This document shows, in pieces, positions 17,509 to 27,100 of a stretch of 64,000 bases of DNA (positions are counted from its first letter, which is position 1; each line of letters begins with the position of its first letter). The notes beneath the pieces are model-generated. The model saw nothing but the letters and a program-made list of their open reading frames with translations, did not search any database and was not told where the DNA came from. The DNA is taken from positions 124,001 through 188,000 of the forward strand of contig NZ_JBHTDD010000002.1 in assembly GCF_042666615.1 (NCBI RefSeq), written 5' to 3'. Source of the stretch: KBS50 sp042666615. GTDB lineage: Bacteria > Actinomycetota > Actinomycetes > Mycobacteriales > Micromonosporaceae. The translations under genes were made by a program, and so were the position numbers.

Positions 17509-18209
17509 CCACCGAACAGACGAACGCGGCCCGGTTGCGGGAGCTGAACGACACCATCCGGTACACGATGTGGTCGGTGTTCCGGGCGGCCACCGGGCTT
17601 CCGGCGCTGCGGGACGGCATCGTCGGCGAGGTGGAGTCGCTCTTCGACGAGCTGGCCGGCAAGGACGTCACGGTGCGCGGGACGTACGACGTGTCCGGGT
17701 TGCGCGCCGACGCCGACCTGATGGTCTGGTGGCACGCGCCCACCAGCGACGCGTTGCAGGACGCGTACGGCCGGCTGCGCCGCACCCAGTTCGGCCGCAC
17801 CCTGGCGCCGGTCTGGTCACAGCTCGCCCTGCACCGGCCGGCGGAGTTCAACAAGAGCCACATCCCGGCGTTCCTGGCCGGTGAGGAGGCGCGCGCCTAC
17901 CTCTGCGTCTATCCGTTCGTCCGGTCCTACGAGTGGTACCTGCTGCCGGACGCCGAGCGGCGGGACATGCTGGCCGAGCACGGCCGGTTGGCCCGCGGCT
18001 ATCCCGACGTGCGGGCCAACACGGTCTCCTCGTTCGCCCTCGGCGACTACGAGTGGATGCTCGCCTTCGAGGCCGACGAGCTGCACCGGATCGTCGACCT
18101 GATGCGGGACCTGCGGGCCTCCCGGGCGCGCCGGCACGTCCGCGAGGAGGTGCCGTTCTACACCGGGCGGCGCCGGTCGCTGGCCGAACTGATCACCGCC
18201 TTGCCGTAG
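17505..18209 (+). CDS. hemQ: Coproheme decarboxylase, chlorite-dismutase family
   Basis: A 234-residue protein starting at ATG 17505, overlapping the hemY stop by 4 bases. It shows the HemQ family pattern: IRYTMWSVFRA, DLMVWWHAPT, the FNKSHIPAFL segment and the YPFVRSYEWYLLP motif, whose tyrosine is the radical-forming residue for decarboxylation. It converts coproheme to heme b with peroxide in the final step of the pathway. A ferrochelatase (cpfC/hemH) is not seen here and must lie elsewhere. Confidence 0.93.
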   Translation: MTTEQTNAARLRELNDTIRYTMWSVFRAATGLPALRDGIVGEVESLFDELAGKDVTVRGTYDVSGLRADADLMVWWHAPTSDALQDAYGRLRRTQFGRTLAPVWSQLALHRPAEFNKSHIPAFLAGEEARAYLCVYPFVRSYEWYLLPDAERRDMLAEHGRLARGYPDVRANTVSSFALGDYEWMLAFEADELHRIVDLMRDLRASRARRHVREEVPFYTGRRRSLAELITALP

Positions 18210-18344
18210 GGCTGCCGTCGGCGCGGTCGGCCCCTTCGCTGGCCCCTCCCTGGCGGCGCGTCCGCCGTTAACGTCCCCCGTGACGGCCCGTTCCGGCCGG
18301 TCTTCGGACCGGCCGGGACCCGGGATGTTCGCGGGGGGAGTGTG

Positions 18345-19220
18345 ATGGACCAGTCGAGCACGACGGTGCCCCGACGGCAGCTCGGCCACTGCCTGCAGCG
18401 GCTGCGCGACAAGGGGAACCTGTCCGTCCGGATGGTGAGCGAGGCGGTGGGGTGGTCCCGCCAGAAGCTGTGGCGGATCGAGCGCGGGGCCGGTTCGGTC
18501 CGGCCGGCGGACGTGCGCCGGCTCTGCGAGCTGTACCAGGCACCGGCCGAGCTGACCGCGTCGCTGACGGAACTGGCCCGGCAGCCGCCGGGGCGGAGTT
18601 GGTGGCAGGCGTACCCGGACGTGGGGCCGGACCGGCTCGATCCGTACCCGATGATGGAGGCGGAGGCGACCCGGCTGCGTTGTTACGACGCTGAGTTGGT
18701 GCCGGTGTTGCTGCGGACGCCGGCCTACACCGCCGAGGTGCTGCGGGCCGAACGACCGGACCAGACCGGGCGAGAACGTTCCCGCCTGGTGGCGCGGGAC
18801 CGATGGCGGCAGCGGGTGCTGCACCGCCGGGGTCCCACCGCGCCGCGGCTGGAGTTCCTGCTCAGCGAGGCGGCGTTGCGTCGACCGGTCGTGGACCATC
18901 CGGCAATGGTCGGGCAACTGAGCTACCTGGTCGCGGTCAACGAGCTGCCCACGGTCCGCGTCCGGGTGCTGCCGCTGGCCGCCGGGCCACATCCGGGATC
19001 CGCCTGCGGCAACTTCACCCTGCTGGATTTCGCGGGTTCGGGTCGCCGCCTCGGTGGGCCGAGCGTGGTCAGGCAGGAGGGCCCGACCGGTGCGCTGTAC
19101 CTGGACCGGAGCGCCGAGGTGAACCGCTACCAGGAGATCTGGGCGGGCATGGCGGCGTTGGCGCTGTCCGAGCGGGAGTCCGGGCCGTTCATCGCCTCCT
19201 TCGCCGGGGTGCGCGGGTGA
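18345..19220 (+). CDS. XRE-family regulator with DUF5753 domain
   Basis: A 291-residue protein. ATG 18345 is preferred over GTG 18342 because GGGGGGAG ends at 18340. Residues ~15-70 form a helix-turn-helix (LSVRMVSEAVGWSRQKLWRIERG), and the rest is the DUF5753 domain (MEAEATRLRCYDAELVPVLLRTPAYTAEVLRAE through AEVNRYQEIWAGMAALALSERES). Actinobacteria carry many such regulators, often next to a small DUF397 gene. No DUF397 partner is present here, so this is an orphan. Target genes are unknown. Confidence 0.85.
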   Translation: MDQSSTTVPRRQLGHCLQRLRDKGNLSVRMVSEAVGWSRQKLWRIERGAGSVRPADVRRLCELYQAPAELTASLTELARQPPGRSWWQAYPDVGPDRLDPYPMMEAEATRLRCYDAELVPVLLRTPAYTAEVLRAERPDQTGRERSRLVARDRWRQRVLHRRGPTAPRLEFLLSEAALRRPVVDHPAMVGQLSYLVAVNELPTVRVRVLPLAAGPHPGSACGNFTLLDFAGSGRRLGGPSVVRQEGPTGALYLDRSAEVNRYQEIWAGMAALALSERESGPFIASFAGVRG

Positions 19221-19287
19221 CCGCCGCCCGTCCCCGGGCGCCGGCCGGGTGGCGATACCCGGTTGCGCGGCTCGGTACGGTTCGGAG

Positions 19288-19563
19288 ATGGAGATCGACC
19301 GGGACAAGGTGCTGCGCACGTTCCTCGCCGACGGCCGGGTGGTGCGCCTCCCGGCGCGGGCGGCGAAGCGCCGGATCCTGCTGGAGCACATCGTCTCGGT
19401 CTTCGAGCCCGGGGTGCGCTACTCCGAGCGGGAGGTGGACGCCGTTCTGAGGGCGTTCTACGCGGAGGATTGGGTGTCCTTGCGCCGCTATCTGGTCGAC
19501 GAACGGCTGATGGACCGCGAGGCGGGCGAGTACTGGCGGATCGGCGGCTATGTGGAGGTGTGA
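19288..19563 (+). CDS. DUF2087 domain protein
   Basis: A 91-residue protein from ATG 19288. The sequence DKVLRTFLADGRVVRLPARAAKRRILLEHI followed by VRYSEREVDAVLRAF and WVSLRRYLVDERLMDRE matches the DUF2087 family, a winged-helix-like domain often found alone or behind ArsR-type domains. It may bind DNA, but this is not shown. Its last 16 bases overlap the end of the convergent GNAT gene. Confidence 0.8.
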   Translation: MEIDRDKVLRTFLADGRVVRLPARAAKRRILLEHIVSVFEPGVRYSEREVDAVLRAFYAEDWVSLRRYLVDERLMDREAGEYWRIGGYVEV

Positions 19564-20003
19564 CCGGGGCGACGCATCGGTACGTGCGGGATGCCGTCCT
19601 CGTCATACTCGGCGCCGTCGACGGTGAATCCGTACCGGCCGTAGAAGCCGACCAGGTGCGACTGCGCGGACAGGACGCAGGTCCGGTCGCCGATCAGCGA
19701 CAGCGCCTCGGTCAGCAGTCGGTCTGCCAGCCCGGCGCCACGGGCGGCGGCGGCCACCGCGACCCGGCCGATCCGTGCCGTCCCGCCCGCTTCGGCGACG
19801 ATCCTCAGGTACGCCACGGGGACGCCGGCCCGGGACAGCCACAGATGCCGGGTGCTCGGCTCGACGTCCCGGCCGTCCAGGTCCGGATAGGGGCTGCGTT
19901 GCTCGACGACGAACACGTCCACCCGCAGCCGGAGCAGGTCGTACAGGGTGCGGGCGTCGAGATCGGCGAAGCCGTCGACGCGGAGTTCGGTCGGTGGCGT
20001 CAC
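19548..20003 (-). CDS. GNAT acetyltransferase, ElaA-like
   Basis: A 151-residue protein resembling E. coli ElaA: LYDLLRLRVDVFVVEQRSPYPDLDGRD at the start, then the acetyl-CoA-binding IGRVAVAAAARGAGLADRLL and the C-terminal FYGRYGFTVDGAEYDEDGIPHVPM. Substrates of ElaA-like enzymes are largely unknown. It converges on the DUF2087 gene with a 16-base overlap of coding ends. Confidence 0.83.
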   Translation of the reverse strand: MTPPTELRVDGFADLDARTLYDLLRLRVDVFVVEQRSPYPDLDGRDVEPSTRHLWLSRAGVPVAYLRIVAEAGGTARIGRVAVAAAARGAGLADRLLTEALSLIGDRTCVLSAQSHLVGFYGRYGFTVDGAEYDEDGIPHVPMRRPGHTST

Positions 20004-20017
20004 GCGGCGATGGTACG

Positions 20018-20130
20018 GCCGTCCGCTTCGATGGCGCGCAGGGCATCAGCCGGCCGTCCGTCCGGTTGGGCCGCGCAGGGCGGCAGGCGACCGTTCGTCC
20101 GAATGGCCCGCGCAGGCGTCAGGCGGCCGG
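20018..20130. repeat. Degenerate ~36-bp tandem repeats
   Basis: Three imperfect units starting near 20018, 20052 and 20089, each of the form GGCCGTCCG(N)..TGG(C)CGCGCAGG..CAGGC, plus a partial fourth unit. They fill the space upstream of the ElaA-like gene and downstream of the zinc-ribbon gene. Confidence 0.5.
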
Positions 20131-20153
20131 TCCGTCGGCGGACCTCGCGGGTG

Positions 20154-20414
20154 TCAGCGGGGCCGCGCGCCGACAGCGTCCCGGATCTCGGCGCCCTTGG
20201 CCGTCTCCACCGACCGGGCGCAGTGGGCGCAGCAGAAGAACCGGCCACTGACCTCGACCCCGTGTCCGATGATCTTCACCTGGCAATGCTCACAGACCGG
20301 TGCCAGTTTGTGGACGGCGCATTCGAACGAGTCGAACGTGTGCACGTCGCCGCTCACCGTACGGACCTCGAACGCCATCCAATAGTCGTTGCCGCACACC
20401 TCGCACGTTGCCAT
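20154..20414 (-). CDS. Small zinc-ribbon protein
   Basis: An 86-residue protein. ATG 20414 is chosen because GGGGGG lies seven bases upstream; an in-frame ATG at 20438 would add eight residues. It has three cysteine pairs or clusters: CEVCG near the start, CEHC in the middle and CCAHC toward the end, with the histidines between them. This suggests two treble-clef or ribbon zinc sites. The enzyme or nucleic-acid partner is unknown. Confidence 0.7.
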   Translation of the reverse strand: MATCEVCGNDYWMAFEVRTVSGDVHTFDSFECAVHKLAPVCEHCQVKIIGHGVEVSGRFFCCAHCARSVETAKGAEIRDAVGARPR

Positions 20415-20588
20415 AGCGAACCCCCCGAAGACGGACATGTGTCCTCAGCGTGCGCTGGCCCGGCCCCGCGGGCAACCGAAACGGAGATAACCGGCGAAAA
20501 TTGTGGTCCGAGCCGGTGTGTCGGGTTTCCGGCGCCCCGGCGGCGGGCCAAGCTCGGCTCGGGCCTGTCACACCGCAGGAGGACCGCC

Positions 20589-20867
20589 ATGATCAAGCGC
20601 AGCAGACTTTTCGGCAACCAGACTCGGGTCACCTTCTGCCTGCCCCGCGGCAGCGCGCCGGACGGCCCGGTAAGCGTGGTGGGCAGCTTCAACGACTGGG
20701 AACCGGGCCGGCACGAGTTCGTCCGCCGCCGCGACGGCAGCCGGACGGTCACGGTCAGGCTGGGGCCGGGGGAGCACCGGTTCCGCTATCTGGCCGACGG
20801 TGGGATCTGGCTCGACGACGAACAGGCCGACGTCATCGACCACGATGGTGGTCGGCTGCTGCTCTGA
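20589..20867 (+). CDS. Stand-alone glycogen-binding (CBM48/isoamylase N-like) protein
   Basis: A 92-residue protein from ATG 20589 with AGGAGG upstream. It has the family hallmarks VTFCLP, VSVVGSFNDWEPGRHEFVRR, GEHRFRYLADGGIWLDDEQAD. CBM48 domains normally precede glycogen-active enzymes or form the beta subunit of AMPK, where they bind alpha-glucans. Here the domain is the whole protein and no glycogen gene is adjacent, so the role is open. Confidence 0.8.
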   Translation: MIKRSRLFGNQTRVTFCLPRGSAPDGPVSVVGSFNDWEPGRHEFVRRRDGSRTVTVRLGPGEHRFRYLADGGIWLDDEQADVIDHDGGRLLL

Positions 20868-20876
20868 CCCGGGGCG

Positions 20877-21245
20877 TCATCGACCGCGCTGCCGGACCGC
20901 CAGCCCGACCAGCAACAACGGAACCAGCACCCACAACTGGGCCGCCGTGTAGCGACGCAGTTCGCCGAACACGTCCACGTCCGCCAGTTCCGCCTCGAGC
21001 GCGCCCGGCCGGGACAACGACATCGCGTGCAACGCCAGCGGCACGTAGTTCACGCCCACGCCGAGCAGCCAGGCGGCGAAGACCAACCGGCCGGCCGACT
21101 GGCTGTCGCTCGCCGACCAGAGGGCGATCAGCGGCAGGCCGATCGCCCCGGCGACGAACTCGATCAGGATCACCCGCCGCCGCACCCGGGAGCCGGCGCC
21201 GCCGTACATGTCGATGGCGGCTAGCCGTCGCACGTTCATTCGCAT
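20877..21245 (-). CDS. Small integral membrane protein
   Basis: A 122-residue protein with three likely membrane segments (FVAGAIGLPLIALWSA, LVFAAWLLGVGVNYVPLALHAM, LWVLVPLLLVGLAV) and a basic N-terminus. No family is recognised. The start may be ATG 21245 or the in-frame ATG 21239. It is convergent with the CBM48 gene, with nine bases between them. Confidence 0.6.
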   Translation of the reverse strand: MRMNVRRLAAIDMYGGAGSRVRRRVILIEFVAGAIGLPLIALWSASDSQSAGRLVFAAWLLGVGVNYVPLALHAMSLSRPGALEAELADVDVFGELRRYTAAQLWVLVPLLLVGLAVRQRGR

Positions 21246-21325
21246 TTATGGTCCCCGATCCGGCGACGTCCGCCCGCCCGGATACGGGCGGGCCGATGAA
21301 TTGGTACTCCAGGGACGACCGGCGG

Positions 21326-21751
21326 TCAATCGGGCGGATCAGGCGCGCCCTCCGATTCCAGCCGCATGGCGACGGAGTTGATGCAGTACCTGGCGTTGGC
21401 GGGGGTGAATCCCTCGCCGTCGAAGCGGTGCCCGAGATGTGAGTCACAGTTGGCGCACCGCACCTCGATCCGGACCGTCCCGAGCGACCGGTCCTCCAGG
21501 TAGCGGATCGCCCCCGGGACCGCCCGGTCGAAGCTCGGCCAGCCACAGTGCGAGTCGAACTTCGTGTCACTTGTGAACAGCTCGGCACCGCATGCCCGGC
21601 AGTGGTAAACCCCGGCCGTCTTCGTGTCGACGTACTCGCCGGTCCACGGGCGCTCCGTGCCGGCCTGCCGGAGCACCCGGAACTCCTCCGGGGAAAGCCG
21701 GACCCGCCACTCGTCGTCGGTCTGGGGCAGCTCGTTCTTCTCAACAGCCAC
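21326..21751 (-). CDS. msrB: Peptide methionine (R)-S-oxide reductase
   Basis: A 141-residue protein from GTG 21751; a longer reading to 21823 exists but adds residues outside the family. It has both zinc CxxC pairs (CRACG and CANC), the HCGWPSF motif, GHRFDGEG and the catalytic cysteine in ARYCINSVAM. It reduces methionine-R-sulfoxide in oxidised proteins with thioredoxin. The gene stands alone. Confidence 0.93.
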   Translation of the reverse strand: MAVEKNELPQTDDEWRVRLSPEEFRVLRQAGTERPWTGEYVDTKTAGVYHCRACGAELFTSDTKFDSHCGWPSFDRAVPGAIRYLEDRSLGTVRIEVRCANCDSHLGHRFDGEGFTPANARYCINSVAMRLESEGAPDPPD

Positions 21752-21809
21752 CCATCCAGCGTACGGCGGAAGAATGATTACCAACGGGCTACGCGGTCGT
21801 TGACGAGGT

Positions 21810-22409
21810 ATGCGGGCGGCCACCCGGTCGGGTGGGGACTATCGGGGTCGACACCAGGCGGCGGTGCTGGCCCGCTTCCAACCGACCTGGCGACAGGCGT
21901 TCGCCCGAGGGCTGGCCGCCGGGGCTCTGCTCCTCGCCGCCGGCCTTTCCATTGCCGGGATGGCGCTGCTGCTGGTTCCCGACGAGCCGGCGGGGCGAGA
22001 CGTCGGTCGGCCGGCGACTGGTCGGTCGGTGCCACACCGGTTCGGCCCGACCGTCCTGCTCGCTGGCGCTCCGCCCGGCCTGGGCCTGTTCATGGCGGTG
22101 GCCCATCGGCGCTGGGCGACCGCCCGGCTCGACGTGTCCGGCATGCGCACCGGAGGCGGGCGACGCGGCGGGTTCGTGCCGTGGGACCGGGTGACGGACA
22201 TCCGGGCCGAGCGCCGCCGACGACGTACCGTGGTGGTGGTCTACGGCGCGGACGGCGTCGTACGACGGCTCCGCGCGCCGTACGACGGTGAGCTGCTCGC
22301 GCACGACCCGCGCTTCGAGCGCAAGCTCTTCCTCATCCAGCACCTGTGGGAGACGCACCGCAGCTGGAGCATTCCCGGGCGGGCCCCGACGGGGCCCAGC
22401 GTGGCATAG
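21810..22409 (+). CDS. Membrane protein with PH-like domain
   Basis: A 199-residue protein. It has two membrane segments (LAAGALLLAAGLSIAGMALLLV and FGPTVLLAGAPPGLGLFMAV) followed by a soluble part (ARLDVSGMRTGGGRRGGFVPWDRVTDIRAERRRRRTVVVVYGADGVVRRLRAPYDGELLAHDPRFE) whose VPWDRVTDIRAE pattern resembles the bacterial PH domain found in actinobacterial membrane proteins. Its function is unknown. It precedes the ligD-like gene by 10 bases on the same strand. Confidence 0.6.
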   Translation: MRAATRSGGDYRGRHQAAVLARFQPTWRQAFARGLAAGALLLAAGLSIAGMALLLVPDEPAGRDVGRPATGRSVPHRFGPTVLLAGAPPGLGLFMAVAHRRWATARLDVSGMRTGGGRRGGFVPWDRVTDIRAERRRRRTVVVVYGADGVVRRLRAPYDGELLAHDPRFERKLFLIQHLWETHRSWSIPGRAPTGPSVA

Positions 22410-22419
22410 GGTCGGCGTC

Positions 22420-23451
22420 ATGGTCGGCAGCACCGCGAAGGCGAAGCCCGTCGAGGTCGAGGTGGCGGGGCACACCGTACGGCTCAGCAGTCCGGACCGG
22501 GTGATGTTCCCCGCCAAGGGCTACACGAAGAAGGACATCTTCGACTACTACCTGGCGGTCGGCGACGGCATCCTGCGTGCCCTGCGCGACCGGCCCACCA
22601 CGCTGCAACGCTTCCCCGAGGGCATCGAGGGGGAGATGTTCTTCCAGAAGCGGGTTCCCACCCGTGGCGTGCCGCCGTGGATCGGCACCGCGGAGATCGC
22701 CTTTCCCAGCGGCCGGACCGCCGACGAGTTGTGCCCGGCGGACCTGGCCCACGTCGCCTGGGCTGCCCAGATGGGCACCGTGGTGTTCCATCCCTGGCCG
22801 GTGCGACGCTCTGACGTGGATCACCCCGACGAGCTGCGGGTGGACCTCGACCCGCAGCCCGGCACCGACTTCGCCGACGCGGTCGAGGCCGCCGGGGAGC
22901 TGCGCGGCCTGCTCGACGAGCTGGGTGTCACCGGCTGGCCGAAGACCTCCGGCGGTCGCGGCGTGCACGTCTATCTGCGGATCCAGCCACGTTGGACGTT
23001 CACCGAGGTCCGCCGGGCGGTGATCGCGTTGGCCCGGGAGCTGGGCCGGCGCCGTCCGGACATCGTCACCACGGCCTGGTGGAAGGAGGAACGGGGCGAG
23101 CGGGTCTTCGTCGACTACAACCAGATGGCCCGGGACCGGACCATCGCCTGCGCCTACTCGTTGCGTGCCAACGCCCGAGCCACGGTGTCGACCCCGGTCA
23201 CCTGGGAGGAGTTGACCCAGGTCGAGCCGAACGACTTCGACCTGCGCACCGTTCCCGGGCGGATCGGCAAGCAGGCTGACCCGCACGCCGGCATAGACGA
23301 GACACCCTGGGACATCACCCCGCTGCTGGATTGGGCCGACCGGGACGAGCGGGACGGCCAGGGCGACCTGCCCTATCCGCCGGACCATCCGAAGATGCCG
23401 GGCGAGCCCAAGCGGGTGCAGCCCTCCCGCGACCGCGACCGGAAGAAGTGA
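22420..23451 (+). CDS. LigD-type primase-polymerase (PolDom), stand-alone
   Basis: A 343-residue protein from ATG 22420. It matches the polymerase domain of bacterial NHEJ ligase D: KGYTKKDIFDYYLAVGDGIL, the LQRFPEGIEGEMFFQKRVP block, the metal-binding D142/D144 in ELRVDLDP and the TSGGRGVHVYLRI motif. These polymerases add ribonucleotides and fill gaps during non-homologous end joining. Here the ligase and nuclease domains are absent and no ku gene is adjacent, so a partner ligase must be encoded elsewhere, as is common in actinobacteria with split LigD. Confidence 0.88.
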   Translation: MVGSTAKAKPVEVEVAGHTVRLSSPDRVMFPAKGYTKKDIFDYYLAVGDGILRALRDRPTTLQRFPEGIEGEMFFQKRVPTRGVPPWIGTAEIAFPSGRTADELCPADLAHVAWAAQMGTVVFHPWPVRRSDVDHPDELRVDLDPQPGTDFADAVEAAGELRGLLDELGVTGWPKTSGGRGVHVYLRIQPRWTFTEVRRAVIALARELGRRRPDIVTTAWWKEERGERVFVDYNQMARDRTIACAYSLRANARATVSTPVTWEELTQVEPNDFDLRTVPGRIGKQADPHAGIDETPWDITPLLDWADRDERDGQGDLPYPPDHPKMPGEPKRVQPSRDRDRKK

Positions 23452-23579
23452 GATCCGTTTCCGTCGGACCGGTGCGGCGAGCCGGGATCATCACCCTGCC
23501 GTCGGGCGTGGACGGGCATCAGGAATGGAACGTCAGGCAGCCGGTTGCGTATGTATGGCTCCGGGCGGGAGACCGCTAG

Positions 23580-23949
23580 TGCGGTGTCCATGAACGTTTG
23601 CGGGTTCCGGTGTGTACCGGGCCTGGCGGACGGAGACACCCACAGCCACCGAGGACAGGTTTCGTTAGGCGACCCGACTGCGGCCTTTGCGCTGCTGTAG
23701 CCCACGCAACAGCAACCCACGGTAACCTCGCCGGCCAGCCACCACACATCGACAGTTAGCTATCCGCCAGGTTGTCTCCGGTGTTGCGTGGGCTACAGCA
23801 GCGCAAAGGATGCCGAGACCACCACCGTCACCCCCACGAGACATCACACACGGTCTACAGCAGGAGGCCACCGGCCGCTATGACGTTCCGCAGCCAGCGC
23901 CGACCTGCCCACCTACTGACAAACCCGGTGAACGATCCTGGCCACCGCA
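23580..23949. mobile_element. MITE-like non-autonomous element, 370 bp
   Basis: The longest gene-free stretch (23452-24156) holds an element flanked on both sides by CTAG (23576-23579 and 23950-23953). Its ends are imperfect inverted repeats: TGCGGTGTCCATGAACGTT at the left and, read on the - strand, TGCGGTGGCCAGGATCGTT at the right (about 17 of the first 22 bases match). No transposase remnant is visible. A 4-bp CTAG duplication fits IS5-group elements, but the family is an inference. The flanks 23452-23575 and 23954-24156 hold nothing else except a possible promoter for the ABC operon (TAACGAT near 24031). Confidence 0.6.
23684..23809. repeat. Perfect 27-bp inverted repeat inside the MITE-like element
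   Basis: The arm at 23684-23710 (begins CCTTTGCGCTGCTGTAG) is exactly complementary to 23783-23809, with 72 bases between them. A transcript in either direction would form a long stem. No gene depends on it directly. Confidence 0.95.
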
Positions 23950-24156
23950 CTAGCCGACGCCGGGGTTCGAAGACCAATCGTCACCAGCTCTGATGTTCCG
24001 GTCCGGGGTTCCGAGGCTGCCGGAGACCGATAACGATCATGTAACCGTGGCAACCGGCCGGGGGAGAGTGGGGGTTTACTCGTCCGGCTGCCGCGGGCGG
24101 GATTCGGTGTCGCCCGGTGACGGTGGGGAGAGCGGAACGGGTGCGGAGAGGTGAGC

Positions 24157-27100
24157 ATGAGACTGGTCCTGCGCCGGGCGCGGGAGGCGCGCGGTCTGCT
24201 GCTCGCCGCCGCCGTCGCCGCGTTGGTCTCCACCGCGCTGGTCACCGGGCTCGCCGACTACAACCGGCAGGTCACGACGGCTGGTCAGCGGGGCGTCACC
24301 GCGGCGGCGCCGGCGGCGGAACGCAGCATTCTGGTGAGCGGATCGGTGGGTCTCGGTGGCTCCGACTTCGCGGCCCGGGACGCCGCCGTGCGGGCCGGCG
24401 TGTCCGACGGCCTCGCCGGCATCCCGTCCAGCGTGACCGCCGCGCGGTACGGCACGGGCCGGCAACTCCTCGGCGATCTCAAGGGCGCTCCGACCGACAA
24501 CGAACCGGTCTTCATCGCCGTGGCGACCCTCGACGAGCTGCCCGAGCACGCCGACCTGACGGCCGGCGCCTGGCCGCGGTCCAGGCCAGCGGACCGTGAT
24601 GGTCAGTGGACCGGCGGAGCCGCACTGGAGGTGGCGCTGCCCGGCCGGACGGCCGACCTGCTCGGGGTGACCATCGGCGACCGGATTCCGTTACGCGACC
24701 GGGCCGCCCAGCGGGACAGCCAGGTCGTGGTGGCGGGCATCTGGCGTCCCCGGAACGCGACCGACGCCTACTGGCGGCTGGCGCCCGGCGGTGGCGGTGG
24801 CGGTGGCGGGTCGGCCGAGACCTTGCTCGGCCCGCTCGTCCTGGCCGCCGACGACTTCGACGCCACCTTCGCCGCTGAGACGGTGACGGCGAACTGGTTG
24901 GCCGTCCCGGATCTCGGCGAGGTCGGTCGCACCCAGCTCACCGCACTTCCCCGGGCGGTGGCCGGACTGGTGGGGCGGTTGCCGGAGCAGACCGGTCTGG
25001 GCAGCTCCGGCCGGGTGGACACCGGGCTTGACCGGCTCGCCGACCGGCTCGGTCGGACCGGCCTGGTCGGCCGGTCGGCGCTGCTCACTCCCGTCCTGCT
25101 GGTCGTGGTGCTGGGCGGATACGCGCTCGTCCTGATCGCCGCGCTGCTGCACGAGGACCGGCGTGGCCAGACCGCCCTGCTGCGTGCCCGGGGAGCGGCC
25201 CGGCGACAGCTCGCCGGACTGACCGCCCGAGAGGCGGCGCTCGTGGTGCTGCCCGGGTTGCTGCTGGCGCCACCACTGGTGGGCGTGGCACTGCGCGCCC
25301 TGGACGCCAGTTCCGTCGGCTCCGCGCTACCACTCGATCCGGCGCTCACGCCGTACACCTGGTTCATCGCCGCCGGGACCACCGTGGGGTGCCTGCTGGT
25401 GCTGCTCGAACCGGCCCTGCGGTCCGGCGGCACGTACGCGGCGGACCTGGCCGCCCGGTCCCGGCCCGCGCGGTGGGCGGCGGCCCAGCGCGCCGGTGTG
25501 GATCTCGCCTTGGTGGGGGCGGCCGTGCTCGCCTGGTGGCAGCTACGGGAGTACGGGTCGCCGCTCGTCGGCAGCGGCGCGGGAGCCGGTATCGATCCGC
25601 TGCTCGCGGCGGCACCCACGCTGGGCGTGCTGGCCGGCGCGGTGATCGCGTTGCGAGTGCTGCCGCCGGCCACCCGGCTCGCCGAGCGCGTCGTGGACCG
25701 GCGCCCGTGGACCGCCACCGTGCTCGGGACCTGGCATGCCGGCCGGCGGCCGCACGCCGGTCCGGTGCTGCTGCTCGCGCTGGCGGTCGGCGCCAGCACC
25801 CTGTCCTGGTCGCTGCTGGCCAGCTGGCAGCGCTCCCTTGCCGATCAGGCCAGCCATCGGGTGGGCGCCGACCTGCGGTTGGTGAGCGCGCCCGGTTCGA
25901 CCGTCGACGCCACCGACCCGGCCGGGCTGCCCGGGGTCCGCGCCGCGGTTCCCGCGTGGCAGGACAACTTCCGGCTGGGCCGGGAGAACCTGGACGTGTC
26001 GGTGCTGGCGCTCGACGCGGCGGCGGCACCGGGCGTGGTGCGGTTGGACGAGCGACTGGTGGACGGCACTCCCGACGGGACCTTCCGGAAACTGGTGGAG
26101 GCCCGACCCGCCGTGCCGGGGGTGCCGCTGCCGGCCGACGCGCGGCGGCTGTCCGGCACCCTCCGGACGCCCGTGACGCGATCGGCACAGCGCCAGCCGG
26201 TCACCACCACCGCCCTGGTGGCGGACGCCGGCGGTACGGTGCACCGGCTGCCGCTCGCCAGGAGCGGGATCGACGGCAGATCGAAGTCGTTCAATGCCGA
26301 CCTGCCCGACAGCGGTGGCCGGGAGTTGCGGTTGATCGGGTTCGACGTGGACGCTGGGCTGGTCGACGCCCGCCGGTCGGGGCGTTCGGACTCCCTGGAG
26401 GCCGAGTACGCAGGCGAGCAGATGCGCTACGGATGGCGACTCACCGGGCTGCGTGCCATCGGGGCGGACGGTACCGGTCGGCCGGTCCGGCTCGAATCGG
26501 GAAACTGGCTGCGGTACGAGGGGGGCAAGCCGTCCGGCCCACTGGCGCCCTCGCCGGACGGGCTGAGCACCGATCGGGAGGTGACCGGCTTCCCCGGGTC
26601 CTACTACACCAAGCAGTACGTCCGGTTCACCGCGCTCCGGGAGGCACCGGCGACACCGGTGCCGGCGCTCGTCACGCCGCGGGTGCTGGACAGCCTCAGC
26701 GGCCGGGTCGGGGACATCGTGGAGGTCCAGCTCTCCGGGTTCACGGTGCCGGTCGTCATCGTCGGCGTTACCGCCGCCGTACCCTCGGTGGACCAGAATC
26801 CGGCCGCGATGCTGCTTGACCTGCCGTCGGTGGTGACCTGGCAGCTGCGCGGAACCGGGTCGACGCGGGCGCCCGACCAGTGGTGGCTGGCGACCGATCC
26901 CGTCCGGCACGCGGAGGCCGCCGAGGCGGCGGCCGGGCTGCCGGGGGCGGTCGTGTACGACCGGGTGGCAGCCACCGGGGCCGCGAACCGGGACCCGTAC
27001 TGGCAGGGTGCCCGCATGGGGCTGCTCGCCGCCGCGGGAGGCGCGGTGTTGTTGGCGATTGTCGGACTGGTGGTGGATGTGTGGGCGACGGCCCGCCGGC

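Noticed and set aside
16854..18209. Long frame through hemY and into hemQ
   Set aside because: Its first part is Arg/Gly-rich shadow of hemY; only the hemQ part from 17505 is real.
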